Below are positions 1 through 9,005 of a stretch of DNA of 33,720 nt, piece by piece. This DNA comes from a candidate division FCPU426 bacterium (GTDB taxonomy: Bacteria > Oederibacteriota > Muellerivitia > Muellerivitales > Muellerivitaceae). The stretch spans positions 31,949-65,668 of the forward strand of contig PLZG01000048.1 in NCBI GenBank assembly GCA_003152075.1, written 5' to 3'. The position numbers and the translations under genes are program-made. The stretch's first letter is position 1. The number at the start of each line of letters is the position of its first letter. The notes below the pieces were generated by a model. That model saw only the letters and a list, made by a program, of their open reading frames with translations. It was not told the DNA's origin and made no database searches.

Positions 1-137
1 AAGCTTTGCGAAATCTGAAGGGCTTCCAACCCATTCGAGGCTTCTCCCACGACTTTAACGTCCTTTATGTCCGAAAGAAGGCGCGCAAGCCTTGACCGCG
101 CCGGGGATTCATCGTCCACCAGTAAGACCTTAATCAT
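1..137 (-). CDS. Response regulator receiver domain, LytTR-type partner (3' part outside window)
   Basis: Only the first 45 codons are present, read leftward from an ATG whose first base is 137; the gene leaves the window at base 1. The peptide begins MIKVLLVDDESPARSRL, the typical first strand of a CheY-like receiver with the DD acidic pair, and continues with a VVGEASNGLEAL stretch normal for receivers. The phosphoacceptor Asp lies beyond the edge. The start overlaps the end of the upstream histidine kinase by 8 nt (ATGATTAA), so the two are probably translated together as a two-component pair. Partners of LytS-type kinases usually carry a LytTR DNA-binding domain; that is inferred from the kinase and not seen here. 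Confidence 0.85.
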   Translation of the reverse strand, partial: MIKVLLVDDESPARSRLARLLSDIKDVKVVGEASNGLEALQISQS

Positions 138-1287
138 GGTTCCTCCCATGGGCCGATCCGACTTTCGCCAGGGGCAATGTCAGGAGTACCCGGGTTCCCC
201 CACCCTCCCTAGGCGTTATCTCCATTTGTCCCTCATTGTCAAAACCAAGTTCCAGTCTTTTACGGCAGTTTTCCAGGGCCGTTCCCGAACCTGCGTAAGG
301 GGATTTGCCAAACCCTACCCCGTCGTCTTCCACCCAAAGTTCCAAATGGCCGTTTCTCTTTTTTGCGCCAATCCAAAGGTTTCCCCCTGAGGCGCGGGAA
401 GACAAGCCATGCTTGATGGCGTTTTCCACCAGGGGCTGAAGGAGCAATACGGGAACCAATATCTTATCCGGATCCATCCCATTGACTTTCTCGAAGCGGA
501 CGGACAACCTCTTTCCAAACCGGGCCTGCTCAATTTCAAGGTAATCCCGGCAAAACTCAAGCTCCTTTTCCAGAGAGTGGGTCCCCTTCCGGCTCGCTTC
601 CAAAAGCCCCTGAAACAGGTTGGAAAGTTTCAACACAATCTTTTCAGCCTTGACGGGGTCGTCATGAATGAGGGACGCGACCGTGTTCAAGGTATTAAAG
701 AGAAAGTGGGGATTCATTTGATCCTTCAACTTGGTCAATAGGGCTTGTAGCCTTTCCTTTTCAAGTTCCTCCGCCCTCAATTGGCTGAGCCTTACCGCGT
801 CACGCAATTCCAGCCAAGACACCATGAGGAAGCAAACCAATAAAAGGGCCCAAACCCAAAAAATCTCCGTGCCGTAATATTGCCACTGGAACTCGAAGGG
901 GATCGGATCACCCCCGTAATAAAAATTAATGAGGGCGACCATTAAATGCAGTGCAACGAAAAGGCCCGGGGGTGCCGCGAAAAACCCCACGAATAACAAG
1001 TACCAGCCCGTGCCATGTCGGGCCAGGGCCTTACCCGATCTGCGCGTCCAGAGGCTCTCAAGAAACAGGTAAGCCTTGACCAAAATGATCCCGAAAAGAA
1101 CAACCCACGTGGCCTCGAAAAGGCTCCACTCCCATCGAAAAAGGATGGAAGACGCGGTTCGATTGCCCAACATTACGCTGACAAGGAGGGTCCAGAGCGG
1201 GTTCCAGAGAACAAGAAGTTTCAGAAAGGAGGATAGGAACCCCTTCTCAAAATCCAGGGAAAATAATTTTTTCCATAAATATCCCAT
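130..1287 (-). CDS. LytS/YehU-type sensor histidine kinase
   Basis: A 385-residue membrane histidine kinase of the His_kinase (PF06580) family. Hydrophobic segments at about residues 21-40, 58-78, 94-122 and 141-158 form the membrane input region. A short coiled coil (165-190) leads to MNPHFLFNTLN with the phosphoacceptor His194. The N box is LVENAIKHG (Asn289) and the G box is VEDDGVGFG (319-327). It should autophosphorylate and pass phosphate to the overlapping receiver protein. I chose the ATG at 1287 because GAGGAAAA lies 5 nt upstream; a longer open frame reaches 1449 but its extra residues look non-coding. The signal sensed is unknown. Confidence 0.9.
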   Translation of the reverse strand: MGYLWKKLFSLDFEKGFLSSFLKLLVLWNPLWTLLVSVMLGNRTASSILFRWEWSLFEATWVVLFGIILVKAYLFLESLWTRRSGKALARHGTGWYLLFVGFFAAPPGLFVALHLMVALINFYYGGDPIPFEFQWQYYGTEIFWVWALLLVCFLMVSWLELRDAVRLSQLRAEELEKERLQALLTKLKDQMNPHFLFNTLNTVASLIHDDPVKAEKIVLKLSNLFQGLLEASRKGTHSLEKELEFCRDYLEIEQARFGKRLSVRFEKVNGMDPDKILVPVLLLQPLVENAIKHGLSSRASGGNLWIGAKKRNGHLELWVEDDGVGFGKSPYAGSGTALENCRKRLELGFDNEGQMEITPREGGGTRVLLTLPLAKVGSAHGRNHD

Positions 1288-1664
1288 TAAAGTTTTCCTC
1301 GGAACAGGTAAAACCATGGGCAAGGACGAAATCAATCGACCGCCAATTTGCCTTCGGGTTAGGACTGGGTGGCTTTTCCAAAAAAACCTTCCCTCCCAAA
1401 TCATAGCAATTGCGCCGAAATTCCATCGGCTAATTTTTTCGTTTTCCATGCCTGGTCGTTTTTCCTTGGGTCGGTTGTTCCCGCGCCCGAATACCCGCTT
1501 AAACCTAAAATACCCCTACCGGGAAAGGGGATGCGACCCGATTTGCCGAATGGTCGTTAAAACCAACCCGGCGGACGAGGGGAGACTTAGCACCCTCTCC
1601 TTGGAAGGGTAAAACCCTATGTTATACTGCCCAACGAAATCCACCCCAGCCGAGGTACTTTTCA
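1288..1664. other. Divergent intergenic region
   Basis: This 377-nt stretch separates the leftward kinase from the rightward lptF. Small open frames on both strands lack ribosome binding sites and family resemblance, so I see no gene. The only supported signal is the promoter-like sequence close to lptF. A kinase promoter must also lie here, but I could not pick one out. Confidence 0.5.
1601..1628 (+). promoter_or_regulatory. Candidate sigma70-type promoter for lptFG
   Basis: TTGGAA (1601-1606) and TATACT (1623-1628) are separated by 16 nt, about 37 nt before the lptF start. The spacer holds a perfect 13-nt inverted repeat, AGGGT-AAA-ACCCT (1606-1618), a possible operator. The assignment rests on consensus matching only. 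Confidence 0.45.
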
Positions 1665-2822
1665 TTGAAAACCGTTTCCCGATACGTCTTGATGGAAATG
1701 CTTCCGGCTTTCCTATTGGGCGTGACCATGTTGACACTCTTGTTTCTCATGAACCGGGCATCCTTCCTCTTGGACCTGATCCTGAACAAAAACGTACCCC
1801 TTTGGGACACTTTTTTGCTTTTTACCACCATGATGCCCTTTATCCTTTCCGTGACCATTCCCATGACCATGATGGTGGCCACCCTGCTTGCCTTTGGCAG
1901 ATTGAGCTCGGACATGGAGGTAACTGCCTTTAAAAGTGGCGGAGTCCACATGTTCCGTCTGATCGCCCCCGTCCTAGTTCTTGGTCTTTCCATGACCACC
2001 GTCATGCTTTTATTCAACGACAGGATTCTACCCATGGCTAATTTCACTTTTAAAAAGATCCACTTCAAGATGCTCAAGGACCAGGCCTCGATTGCCATTA
2101 AGGAAAAGGTCTTTATCAACACTTTCGAAGGGCAGCAGTTTTATATCGATCGAAAGGACAGCGACGGACAATTCGCGGGCGTGAAGGTGTTCGACCGTTG
2201 GTCCCCCCAAACCTCCATTCAAACCACCCTGGCCAAAACCGGAAACCTTGAGACAAACCAGGATTCTTTCCAGGTTTTTTTCCATTTGCGGGATGGTGTC
2301 ATGACATGGGATAACAAAAACTACAATACTTACAACCGACTTTATTTCAGCCATTACGCCATCCGCCTAAAATTAGAAAACCAGCTGGCCCAGATGACCG
2401 ATATCAAAAAGGGGTTCGAAGAAATGAACCTCTCCGAGCTTTCGCAAGAAATGGCGGCAACCTCCGATCCCATTCGTAAAAATTCACTGAGTAACGAGTT
2501 TCAAAAACGCCTTTCCTTGCCCTTTGCCTGTCTGGTCTTGACCTGGTTTTCCGCCCCACTGGGTCTCTGGATCAGGTCTAAGGGTTTCATCAGCTTCGTA
2601 CTGGGCCTGGCGATGATTTTTATCTATTACTTGCTTTTCAACTTGGGGCAGGTTTTAAGCGAGCGGGGTTCGGTGAGCCCCATTCTGGGCCTCTGGTGGG
2701 CCAACGGGCTTTTAGCCTTGGCCGGCGGCTTGATTTATTATCTCGTCATCTCGGAAAATTCATCCTTTCGCCGTTTCGCGCCTCCGGTCTTGACAAAACT
2801 ATCCTCGAAAGGAAAGGGCTAA
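1665..2822 (+). CDS. lptF: LPS export permease LptF (YjgP/YjgQ family)
   Basis: One of the paired inner-membrane permeases of the LptB2FG ABC transporter, which extracts LPS from the inner membrane and feeds it to the periplasmic bridge. The 385-residue protein shows the family plan: N-terminal membrane helices at about 12-30, 50-77 and 98-116, a long periplasmic beta domain (about 120-285), then three C-terminal helices. The cytoplasmic motif FGRLSSDMEVTAFKSGG (77-93) is closer to LptF than LptG. The start is TTG at 1665, preceded by GAGG at a suitable distance; it gives the expected KTVSRYVLMEML beginning. lptG follows after 3 nt. The F-versus-G choice rests on motif similarity and gene order. 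Confidence 0.88.
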   Translation: MKTVSRYVLMEMLPAFLLGVTMLTLLFLMNRASFLLDLILNKNVPLWDTFLLFTTMMPFILSVTIPMTMMVATLLAFGRLSSDMEVTAFKSGGVHMFRLIAPVLVLGLSMTTVMLLFNDRILPMANFTFKKIHFKMLKDQASIAIKEKVFINTFEGQQFYIDRKDSDGQFAGVKVFDRWSPQTSIQTTLAKTGNLETNQDSFQVFFHLRDGVMTWDNKNYNTYNRLYFSHYAIRLKLENQLAQMTDIKKGFEEMNLSELSQEMAATSDPIRKNSLSNEFQKRLSLPFACLVLTWFSAPLGLWIRSKGFISFVLGLAMIFIYYLLFNLGQVLSERGSVSPILGLWWANGLLALAGGLIYYLVISENSSFRRFAPPVLTKLSSKGKG

Positions 2823-2825
2823 TCC

Positions 2826-3914
2826 ATGAAGATATTGACCCGCTATATCCTTCTGGAGTTCTTGAAACCTTTCATCCTCTCGCTTCTGGCTTTCTGCATC
2901 TTGATTCTCGTGATTCAGGTTTTTAACGATATCCGGATTATCCTAGAGAACAAACCGGGCTTATTATTGGCCCTTAAATATTTTTTACTTCAAATTCCAG
3001 AACTCCTTATCAAGATAATCCCCATCGCGATTTTGATGGCGGTCCTTTTTTCCTTGAGCCACCTTTCCAAAAACAGCGAGCTAATCGCCATGCGAGCAGG
3101 GGGCGTCAGCGTTTTCCTGGTGGCCGTTCCCCTGTTTATCTGGGGTGTTATCATTTTCGCTCTCAGTGTCTTTTTGAATGAGGCGGTGGTCCCCAAGACG
3201 GCGAAAATGGTCCGGCATACCAAGGTGGTGGAAATTCAGAAACAAACTGAAGAAACCGAGAGAAAATTTCGGCAAAACATTTCGATGATCGGGGCGGAAA
3301 ACCAGCTTTATCACGTCGGGACTTTTGATGGTTCGACCAACTCCATGACCGACATCCTGATTTTAGTATTCATGCCCGGGAACCAAATGAAAACGCGTTT
3401 AGACGCGAGGAGCGCGAAATACGAGGATGGCCGGTGGATTTTTTACAACGGGTATTTGCGCGCTTTTGGTGACAACGACACCGAAATCTCCGCCCAGCAA
3501 TTCGAGCGGATGCCCTATGACCTTCCCGAAAAACCTTCTGACTTTCTCAAGGAGCAAAAGGAACCCAAGGAATTGAATTTTTTAGAGTTAACAGCCTACA
3601 TTCGCCAATTGAGGTTGAATGGGTCCGACTACCACAAAGAAATGGTGGCGCTTCAAACGAAAATCGCCATACCCTTTGGCTGCGTCATTTTGGCCATCCT
3701 GGGTATTCCCTGGGGCTGGAACATGCGAAAATACAGCGGGGTGGTGTTTAGTTTCGGAATTTGCCTTTTAGTGGCTTTTTTTTACATCGGCGGAATGGAA
3801 GTGGGCCATCAACTGGGCGATTCGGGAGTTCTCTCGCCCTTTTGGTCTATGTGGCTAATGAACATCCTTTTTGGAATTGGCGGGCCATTGCTTTTGATTC
3901 GTGCCAACCGGTGA
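2826..3914 (+). CDS. lptG: LPS export permease LptG (YjgP/YjgQ family)
   Basis: Second permease of the LPS transporter, 362 residues. It has the same plan as its neighbour: helices near 13-35, 48-76 and 95-118, a periplasmic domain, and three C-terminal helices ending at the last residues. The motif LSHLSKNSELIAMRAGGVS (74-92) matches the LptG-like coupling segment. It lies 3 nt after the lptF stop, so the two form an operon. The cytoplasmic ATPase LptB and the bridge proteins LptA/LptC are not in the window. The 3' end is only 9 nt from the 3' end of the convergent lpxI, with no hairpin terminator visible between them. Confidence 0.9.
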   Translation: MKILTRYILLEFLKPFILSLLAFCILILVIQVFNDIRIILENKPGLLLALKYFLLQIPELLIKIIPIAILMAVLFSLSHLSKNSELIAMRAGGVSVFLVAVPLFIWGVIIFALSVFLNEAVVPKTAKMVRHTKVVEIQKQTEETERKFRQNISMIGAENQLYHVGTFDGSTNSMTDILILVFMPGNQMKTRLDARSAKYEDGRWIFYNGYLRAFGDNDTEISAQQFERMPYDLPEKPSDFLKEQKEPKELNFLELTAYIRQLRLNGSDYHKEMVALQTKIAIPFGCVILAILGIPWGWNMRKYSGVVFSFGICLLVAFFYIGGMEVGHQLGDSGVLSPFWSMWLMNILFGIGGPLLLIRANR

Positions 3915-3923
3915 CCCCAACCG

Positions 3924-4733
3924 TTAAACTGCCAGGATAAAAATACCGCTTTTTTCGGCGGCCCTGACCGTTTTATCCCTTTCCAAAATGAAAACTTTCC
4001 TGGCTTCCAGAACCAATCCCTTCGCTTTTACCCGGGCTAACCCTTGTATAGTCCTTAACCCAACCGTGGGCACGTCGAAACGCCAATCCTGGCGAGGACT
4101 CGACACTTTGAACAGGATGGTTCCCGGCCCGGCCTTTTTACCAGCCCGTTGAATAACCTCATCTGTCCCTTCCATGGCTTCCACGGCAACCACGGCATTT
4201 TTTTTAACGATCAATGATTGTCCAACGCCATGGCCGGCTAAAGCCCTGGCCCGGACCAGGCCATATTTGAGGCTGGAGACATCTTTTAAATCGAATTTCG
4301 ACTTGGTAACCCATCCTTTCCTGGCAAGAAGGCCCTCCATTAAAAAACGACAGTCCATGATTCGAGTTCCATTCTTGGACAAATCCGTCGCCAACCCCTT
4401 CAAAAGCGATTCGCCCGAACGGTCTTTTAACCTGGCCCAAAGGGCTAGAGCTTTCCAATCCAGTCTTACGTTTTTGAAGTAATGCGCGTGCTGGATTTTG
4501 CCATGCATCACCGCGCGATGAACACCGTTTTTTTTGAAAAAAGCCATCAGCGAGCCCACCTGGCCTATCGAAATCCAAGTGATGGCATCGCTTAATAAAT
4601 TAAGCCGGGGAGACGCCTCCCCTCGAATAGCCACGGTTTTAATTTTTATATTTTTATTTTTAGCTTGTTGGACGAAATAGAGGGGCAAAGCTCCTGAGCC
4701 GGCGATCAAACCAATGGAGGGAGTAGTGGACAT
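3924..4733 (-). CDS. lpxI: UDP-2,3-diacylglucosamine pyrophosphatase LpxI
   Basis: Hydrolyses UDP-2,3-diacylglucosamine to lipid X and UMP, the fourth lipid A step; LpxI replaces LpxH in many non-gammaproteobacteria. The 269-residue protein has the family start IGLIAGSGALPLYF, the segment AVMHGKIQHAHYF, and the C-terminal half GHGVGQSLIVKK...GTDEVIQRAG typical of DUF1009/LpxI. I chose the ATG at 4733, 4 nt after the lpxA stop. A TTG at 4748 would add five residues and overlap lpxA; neither has a strong ribosome binding site. It is the last gene of the lipid A block; lpxB, often next, is missing. Confidence 0.93.
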   Translation of the reverse strand: MSTTPSIGLIAGSGALPLYFVQQAKNKNIKIKTVAIRGEASPRLNLLSDAITWISIGQVGSLMAFFKKNGVHRAVMHGKIQHAHYFKNVRLDWKALALWARLKDRSGESLLKGLATDLSKNGTRIMDCRFLMEGLLARKGWVTKSKFDLKDVSSLKYGLVRARALAGHGVGQSLIVKKNAVVAVEAMEGTDEVIQRAGKKAGPGTILFKVSSPRQDWRFDVPTVGLRTIQGLARVKAKGLVLEARKVFILERDKTVRAAEKSGIFILAV

Positions 4734-4737
4734 GGGT

Positions 4738-5523
4738 TCAGCGTACAATTCCGCGGGAGGAGGTACTCAAAAACTCGATCAATCGTTTTATTTCTTCCAA
4801 AGGCGGGAAATCATTATTGAGGGCTTGTATGGCCTCCTTGACCGTTAAGTTCTTTCGAAAAATGACTTTGTGGGCCTTTTTAAGGTTCTCAATAACCTCT
4901 TTGGGAAATTGGCTTCTTTCCAACCCCACTTGATTTACCCCGTATATACGCAAGGGTTCATCCCCGGCCATCATGTAGGGAACGACATCCTGAACAACAC
5001 GGACCCCCCCTCCCACCATGGCGTGTTGGCCGATGCGGACAAATTGGTGAACAGGAGTGCCGCCACCAACGGTGGCGTTATCCTCGATCACTGCGTGGCC
5101 TCCCAGCATGACCCCATTGGCCAGTTTCACGTGGTTATGAATAACGCAGTTATGCCCCACATGGGCTTGTATCATGATCCAATTATGATTCCCAATAACG
5201 GTTTTGCCCCCTTCACCCGTGCCTGGATTGATAGTGACATATTCACGGAAAATGTTCTCATCCCCAATTTCCAGATAAGTTTCCTCCCCATTGTATTTCA
5301 CGTCTTGGGGCTCGCTTCCCAACACCGCCCCGGTAAAAACTCGATTTTTTCTGCCCAAGACCGTATGACCGGTAATAACGCAATGAGCTCCAATGACAGT
5401 ACCGTCCCCAATGACCACGTTTGAATCGAGGATGGAATAGGGCCCCACAGTGATCCCCTCCCCCAACCGGGCTTTGGGGTCCACGAGGGCGGTAGGATGA
5501 ATTTTAACGGAGGATACGGGCAT
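4738..5523 (-). CDS. lpxA: UDP-N-acetylglucosamine acyltransferase LpxA
   Basis: First lipid A enzyme: transfers a 3-hydroxyacyl chain from ACP to UDP-GlcNAc in the cytosol. The 261 residues match the usual family length. The N-terminal two thirds is a left-handed beta helix of hexapeptide repeats (from IHPTALVDPKARLGEG onward). The catalytic-region sequence AHVGHNC holds His121 and His124, the latter matching E. coli His125. The C-terminal helical domain includes LERSQFPKEVIENLKKA. It starts 2 nt after the lpxC-fabZ stop with AGGGG just upstream, so translation is coupled. Confidence 0.97.
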   Translation of the reverse strand: MPVSSVKIHPTALVDPKARLGEGITVGPYSILDSNVVIGDGTVIGAHCVITGHTVLGRKNRVFTGAVLGSEPQDVKYNGEETYLEIGDENIFREYVTINPGTGEGGKTVIGNHNWIMIQAHVGHNCVIHNHVKLANGVMLGGHAVIEDNATVGGGTPVHQFVRIGQHAMVGGGVRVVQDVVPYMMAGDEPLRIYGVNQVGLERSQFPKEVIENLKKAHKVIFRKNLTVKEAIQALNNDFPPLEEIKRLIEFLSTSSRGIVR

Positions 5524-5525
5524 TT

Positions 5526-6860
5526 TTACTTTTCCCCTTGGACCATGTCCCTGTCCACGATGGCGCAGGTAATTTCCGCCTCAACCGCAACTTGCCCGTC
5601 CACGATCGCCTTGCCGGCGATTTTTCCAATTTTTGCCCGGACAAAGACAACGTCTATTTCGAATCTAATTTGATCTCCTGGAATTATCGGTTTCCGAAAA
5701 CGGGCGTTATCAACCCCGGCGAGATAAAGAATTTTACCCTTATTGGTGGGGTCGCATAAAAAGGCGATGCCGCCAACTTGGGCCATGGCTTCAATGACCA
5801 AAACGCCTGGCATAATGGGATGGCCGGGAAAATGCCCTTGGAAAAAAGGCTCGTTGATCGTCACGTTCTTGATTCCCACGACCCGCTTGTTGGGCTCGAG
5901 TTCCAAAATCCGATCCACCAATAAAAAGGGGTATCGATGGGGCAAAATTTTCTGAATTTCCAAAATATCACGCATAGAACCCTCGCTTAAAACTGTTTTT
6001 GATTTACCGGAGCCATTGCCGAATTTTTCCAAAAGAGCCTTGGCCAATTCCACATGGTAACGGTGGCCGGCTTTCCTCACCGTGATTTTGGCCCAAAGGG
6101 GCCGGTTTAAAAGCGTTAAATCCCCCAACAGGTCCAGCGTTTTATGCCGGACAATTTCATCCTCGTGCCGTAAAGGACCGTTCAAAATTCCCTTTTTGCC
6201 TATCACCAAGGCGCAGTTCAAGTCACCGCCTTTGATCAGACCTTGTTTCCGGAGCTGTTCGACTTCTTCCTCGAAACAAAAGGTCCTTGCGGGAGCCAAT
6301 TCTTTCTCAAAACTTCCTTCAACCAATTGGAACGATCGCCTCTGGTTTTCCAAGCCCGGATAAGGAAAGGACGTCGTTACATCCAAAAAGAGTCCTTCAG
6401 CAGGCTCCACCTTCAAAAAGACATCCCCAAACCTTAATTCAAAGGCCTCCGTGACCTTCAAGGGCTTGGTGGGTGTCTTTTGATCTTCCACTCCCGCCTT
6501 CCTAAATAGATCACAAAAGGGAATTGCGCTCCCGTCAAGGATGGGCATTTCCTCCGAGTCCATCTCGACTTTTAAATTATCAATCCCAAGCCCATGAACC
6601 GTCGCCAAGAAATGCTCCACCGTGTGGATGCTGGCCTTTTTCTCCCCCGTTAAGGTGGTTCCCCGGGCCGTGCTGGTGACCGAGAAAGGGGATATGGGGA
6701 TTTCGGCCTTCAAATCACTCCTGAAAAAATGGATCCCCGACCCCACCGGCAAGGGGGAAACTTGGACGTGGCATTTTTTACCCGTGTGTAAACCCACTCC
6801 CTCAAAGGTAAATGGTTTCTCGATTGTTTTTTGGGATCGGGCTCCCGGCTTATTATTCAT
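5526..6860 (-). CDS. lpxC/fabZ: LpxC-FabZ fusion: deacetylase plus hydroxyacyl-ACP dehydratase
   Basis: A 444-residue bifunctional protein. Residues 1 to about 280 are LpxC, the zinc deacetylase for the committed lipid A step: GVGLHTGKK (21-29), zinc ligands His83 (TVEHF), His239 and Asp243 (VRHKTLD), general base Glu82 and His266. Residues about 296-444 are Fab[13 protein letters not shown] (307-318), GHFPGHP with catalytic His343, and Glu357 in VIEAMAQ. All key residues are present in both halves. The fusion is known in Bacteroidota and some other phyla. It overlaps the end of lpxD by 8 nt and precedes lpxA by 2 nt, so all are translated as a unit. Confidence 0.96.
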   Translation of the reverse strand: MNNKPGARSQKTIEKPFTFEGVGLHTGKKCHVQVSPLPVGSGIHFFRSDLKAEIPISPFSVTSTARGTTLTGEKKASIHTVEHFLATVHGLGIDNLKVEMDSEEMPILDGSAIPFCDLFRKAGVEDQKTPTKPLKVTEAFELRFGDVFLKVEPAEGLFLDVTTSFPYPGLENQRRSFQLVEGSFEKELAPARTFCFEEEVEQLRKQGLIKGGDLNCALVIGKKGILNGPLRHEDEIVRHKTLDLLGDLTLLNRPLWAKITVRKAGHRYHVELAKALLEKFGNGSGKSKTVLSEGSMRDILEIQKILPHRYPFLLVDRILELEPNKRVVGIKNVTINEPFFQGHFPGHPIMPGVLVIEAMAQVGGIAFLCDPTNKGKILYLAGVDNARFRKPIIPGDQIRFEIDVVFVRAKIGKIAGKAIVDGQVAVEAEITCAIVDRDMVQGEK

Positions 6861-7893
6861 CGCGAGTCACGCTTTTCAGTTCTTTCAAAGCCTTTTCAAG
6901 CGCCCGGACCCGTTTGATCAATTCGGGCAATTGCTTGCTCGCCGCGATTCTTTTCATCTCGGTCGAAATTTCAGTGGAGGGGGATCCAAAATAGACTCCC
7001 TTTTCCAATATATCTTCCATCACTCCCGTACGAGTTGCCAGTGTGACATGATCCCCAATCTTGAGGTGTCCGGCAATACCGACTTGCCCCCCCATCACCA
7101 CTTGGTTACCAATCTGGGTGGATCCGGAAATCCCAGTGAGGGCGGCCATGACCGTGTTTTCCCCTATTACTACGTTATGCCCCACTTGGATAAGATTGTC
7201 GAGTTTGGTTCCTCTCCCAATTCGGGTCGTTCCTAACACCGCCCGGTCGACGCACACATTGGCGCCCAATTCCACGTCATCCTCGATTACCACGTTACCC
7301 ACCTGGGGTATTTTGAGATATTTTTCTCCGTCTCGGGCGAACCCAAATCCATCGGAGCCGATAACCGCACCTGGCTGGAGAATCACCCGATTGCCCACCA
7401 CGCAGTTCTCACGGACTGTCACATTGGGATAAAAGAGGCAATCCTCCCCGACAACGGAATTTTCCCCCAAGTAAACTCCGGGAAAAAGAATCGTCCGGGA
7501 GCCAACTTTAGCCCCTGCCGCTACGGTTACTCCTGAGGCAACCGAAGCCCGGGGATGAACTGAGGCCAGTGCAGAAATCCAAGACCCGGGCTGTATTCCC
7601 TCCACCGGGACCGGCTTGGGGTAAAAGAGGCCGATAATTCGAGCAAGAGCCGCGTAGGGGTTTGGAGTCACCAAAAAAGATTTGGAAACTCCCGGAATCT
7701 CCCTTTCACACAAAATGGCCGAAGCCTTAGTGGCAGCGGCCATTTTTGAGTACCGGGGGTTGGTGACAAAAGTAATGTCACCGCTTTTGGCGGAATCCAA
7801 AGGGGAGACGCCTTTGATTTTAAGCGTTCCATCGCCCTTGACGGTTGCGCCAATTTCCTTCGCCAAATGTTCCAATGAATAGGAAATTTCCAT
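6853..7893 (-). CDS. lpxD: UDP-3-O-acylglucosamine N-acyltransferase LpxD
   Basis: Adds the second 3-hydroxyacyl chain, to the amine of UDP-3-O-acylglucosamine, after LpxC. The 346 residues fit the family. A uridine-binding N-terminal domain (1-100, with [12 protein letters not shown]) is followed by hexapeptide repeats forming a left-handed beta helix, and a short C-terminal helix (about 320-346). Catalytic His239 lies in [14 protein letters not shown], the same number as in E. coli. The ATG at 7893 gives the normal N-terminus although the ribosome binding site is weak. It is 24 nt downstream of ompH, an order shared with many diderms. Confidence 0.96.
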   Translation of the reverse strand: MEISYSLEHLAKEIGATVKGDGTLKIKGVSPLDSAKSGDITFVTNPRYSKMAAATKASAILCEREIPGVSKSFLVTPNPYAALARIIGLFYPKPVPVEGIQPGSWISALASVHPRASVASGVTVAAGAKVGSRTILFPGVYLGENSVVGEDCLFYPNVTVRENCVVGNRVILQPGAVIGSDGFGFARDGEKYLKIPQVGNVVIEDDVELGANVCVDRAVLGTTRIGRGTKLDNLIQVGHNVVIGENTVMAALTGISGSTQIGNQVVMGGQVGIAGHLKIGDHVTLATRTGVMEDILEKGVYFGSPSTEISTEMKRIAASKQLPELIKRVRALEKALKELKSVTRDE

Positions 7894-7917
7894 ACCAACC
7901 GCTTTTCAGAACAGGGA

Positions 7918-8463
7918 CTAATCTTTCTTCTTTTTAGACCCGGTATCGTCTTGGGAATCGGAATCGGAGACTTTGAAATCCTTGTCTTTTAATACATCAG
8001 GCGTTAAATCAACACCACCATTCACATAGACCGTCTTTTCAGAGTCCAAGACCAGGTCTACTCCCTTGTCCTTGGCAACACTCGCCACTATCCCTTTGAT
8101 TTCATCGAGGATCGATTGGGTCATTTCGGCTTCCTTGGTCGCCAAATCAGACCGAATTTGCGCGTCTTGCATTCTCAAAGCCTTTTCTTTTGTCTCGTAT
8201 TCAGTTTGTTTTTGCCTTTTCTGTTTAGTTGACAAAACTGACTTCGAGCTCTCCATGTCACCCGCCAGGTCTTTCAGCTCATCCGCGGCGTCCTGCAGGT
8301 CCTTTTGCTTACGTTGAGCCATCGCCGAGAATTTCTTTTGGGCGACTTTAGTGCCTGAGTACTCCTTGAAAAGTTTTTGAAGGTCTACGGTTCCAACCTT
8401 CATGTCCTTGGCCGACAGGACAGAGGCGACTAAAAAGCAACACAACACTGTAATGAAGCGCAT
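7918..8463 (-). CDS. ompH: OmpH/Skp-family periplasmic chaperone
   Basis: A 181-residue secreted protein that would hold unfolded outer-membrane proteins in the periplasm. The signal peptide MRFITVLCCFLVASVLSA is followed by KVGTVDLQKLFKEY, the family signature strand, a long charged coiled coil (about 40-120), then a return strand GVDLVLDSEKTVYVNGGVDLT. The tail is acidic then lysine-rich. AAGGAG lies 5 nt before the ATG. ompH upstream of lpxD is a common order; the BamA gene usually found just before it is absent, replaced by PilZ genes. Confidence 0.9.
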   Translation of the reverse strand: MRFITVLCCFLVASVLSAKDMKVGTVDLQKLFKEYSGTKVAQKKFSAMAQRKQKDLQDAADELKDLAGDMESSKSVLSTKQKRQKQTEYETKEKALRMQDAQIRSDLATKEAEMTQSILDEIKGIVASVAKDKGVDLVLDSEKTVYVNGGVDLTPDVLKDKDFKVSDSDSQDDTGSKKKKD

Positions 8464-8624
8464 GATTTCTCCTTGTTGTTTTCCGGTACAAAATCTACTT
8501 CTCGGCTAAAACAAAACGGGCCAGAGATAAAACCGGATGAAAAATGAAATGGGATTTTACACGAATAAGGCGGTTAGAACAACGGAAGCTTTATGCGAAA
8601 TGCGAAAATAAGGGATTCCTGGCT

Positions 8625-9005
8625 TTATCCGCCCGACACTTTAAGAAATTTTTCCAAAACCTCCCGAAAATGGGGGTGCATTCCCACGAATCGAAGGCCG
8701 TATTCATACCGGCCTTGATTTGGAAAATTCTGGTGGTTGGCCCTAACCACTTCGGCCTCGGCCCGCAACATTTCCTCGAACTCCTCCAAGAGGAACTCGA
8801 TTTCTATTAAGGATCCGATCTCGAAATAATTCTTGGTCGAGAGGAAAAATCCGGTTCGACTGACGTTCGACATTGTGTTATTCCCGTTGTGAAGTTCCGT
8901 CTCAGGTTTTTCACCCACGGGAGATTTCATCAAACGAAGCCGAATCTGGATTCTAACCGGGAACCGTTTCGCGATCCTGTGGTCCGAAGGCGAGGTCCCT
9001 GACAT
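8625..9005 (-). CDS. PilZ-domain protein (second of tandem pair)
   Basis: A 126-residue single-domain protein. The c-di-GMP contacts of PilZ are present: RxxxR at Arg10-Arg14 (RIAKR) and the NxSxxG motif in NVSRTGFF. The rest follows the beta-barrel pattern, ending with GLRFVGMHPHFREVLEKFL. It should bind c-di-GMP and relay it to an unknown target. The start codon directly abuts the stop of the preceding PilZ gene, with GGGAG upstream, so the pair is cotranscribed. The only GGDEF-like protein in the window appears inactive, so the c-di-GMP source is elsewhere. Confidence 0.85.
   Translation of the reverse strand: MSGTSPSDHRIAKRFPVRIQIRLRLMKSPVGEKPETELHNGNNTMSNVSRTGFFLSTKNYFEIGSLIEIEFLLEEFEEMLRAEAEVVRANHQNFPNQGRYEYGLRFVGMHPHFREVLEKFLKVSGG

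Noticed and set aside
1-6. AAGCTT (HindIII site) exactly at the window start, as a possible clone end
   Set aside because: Several other AAGCTT sites occur inside the window and none is at the right end, so no inference can be drawn.
1076-1612. 178-codon plus-strand frame antisense to the histidine kinase
   Set aside because: It overlaps a well-supported gene on the other strand, and its sequence is basic and unstructured.
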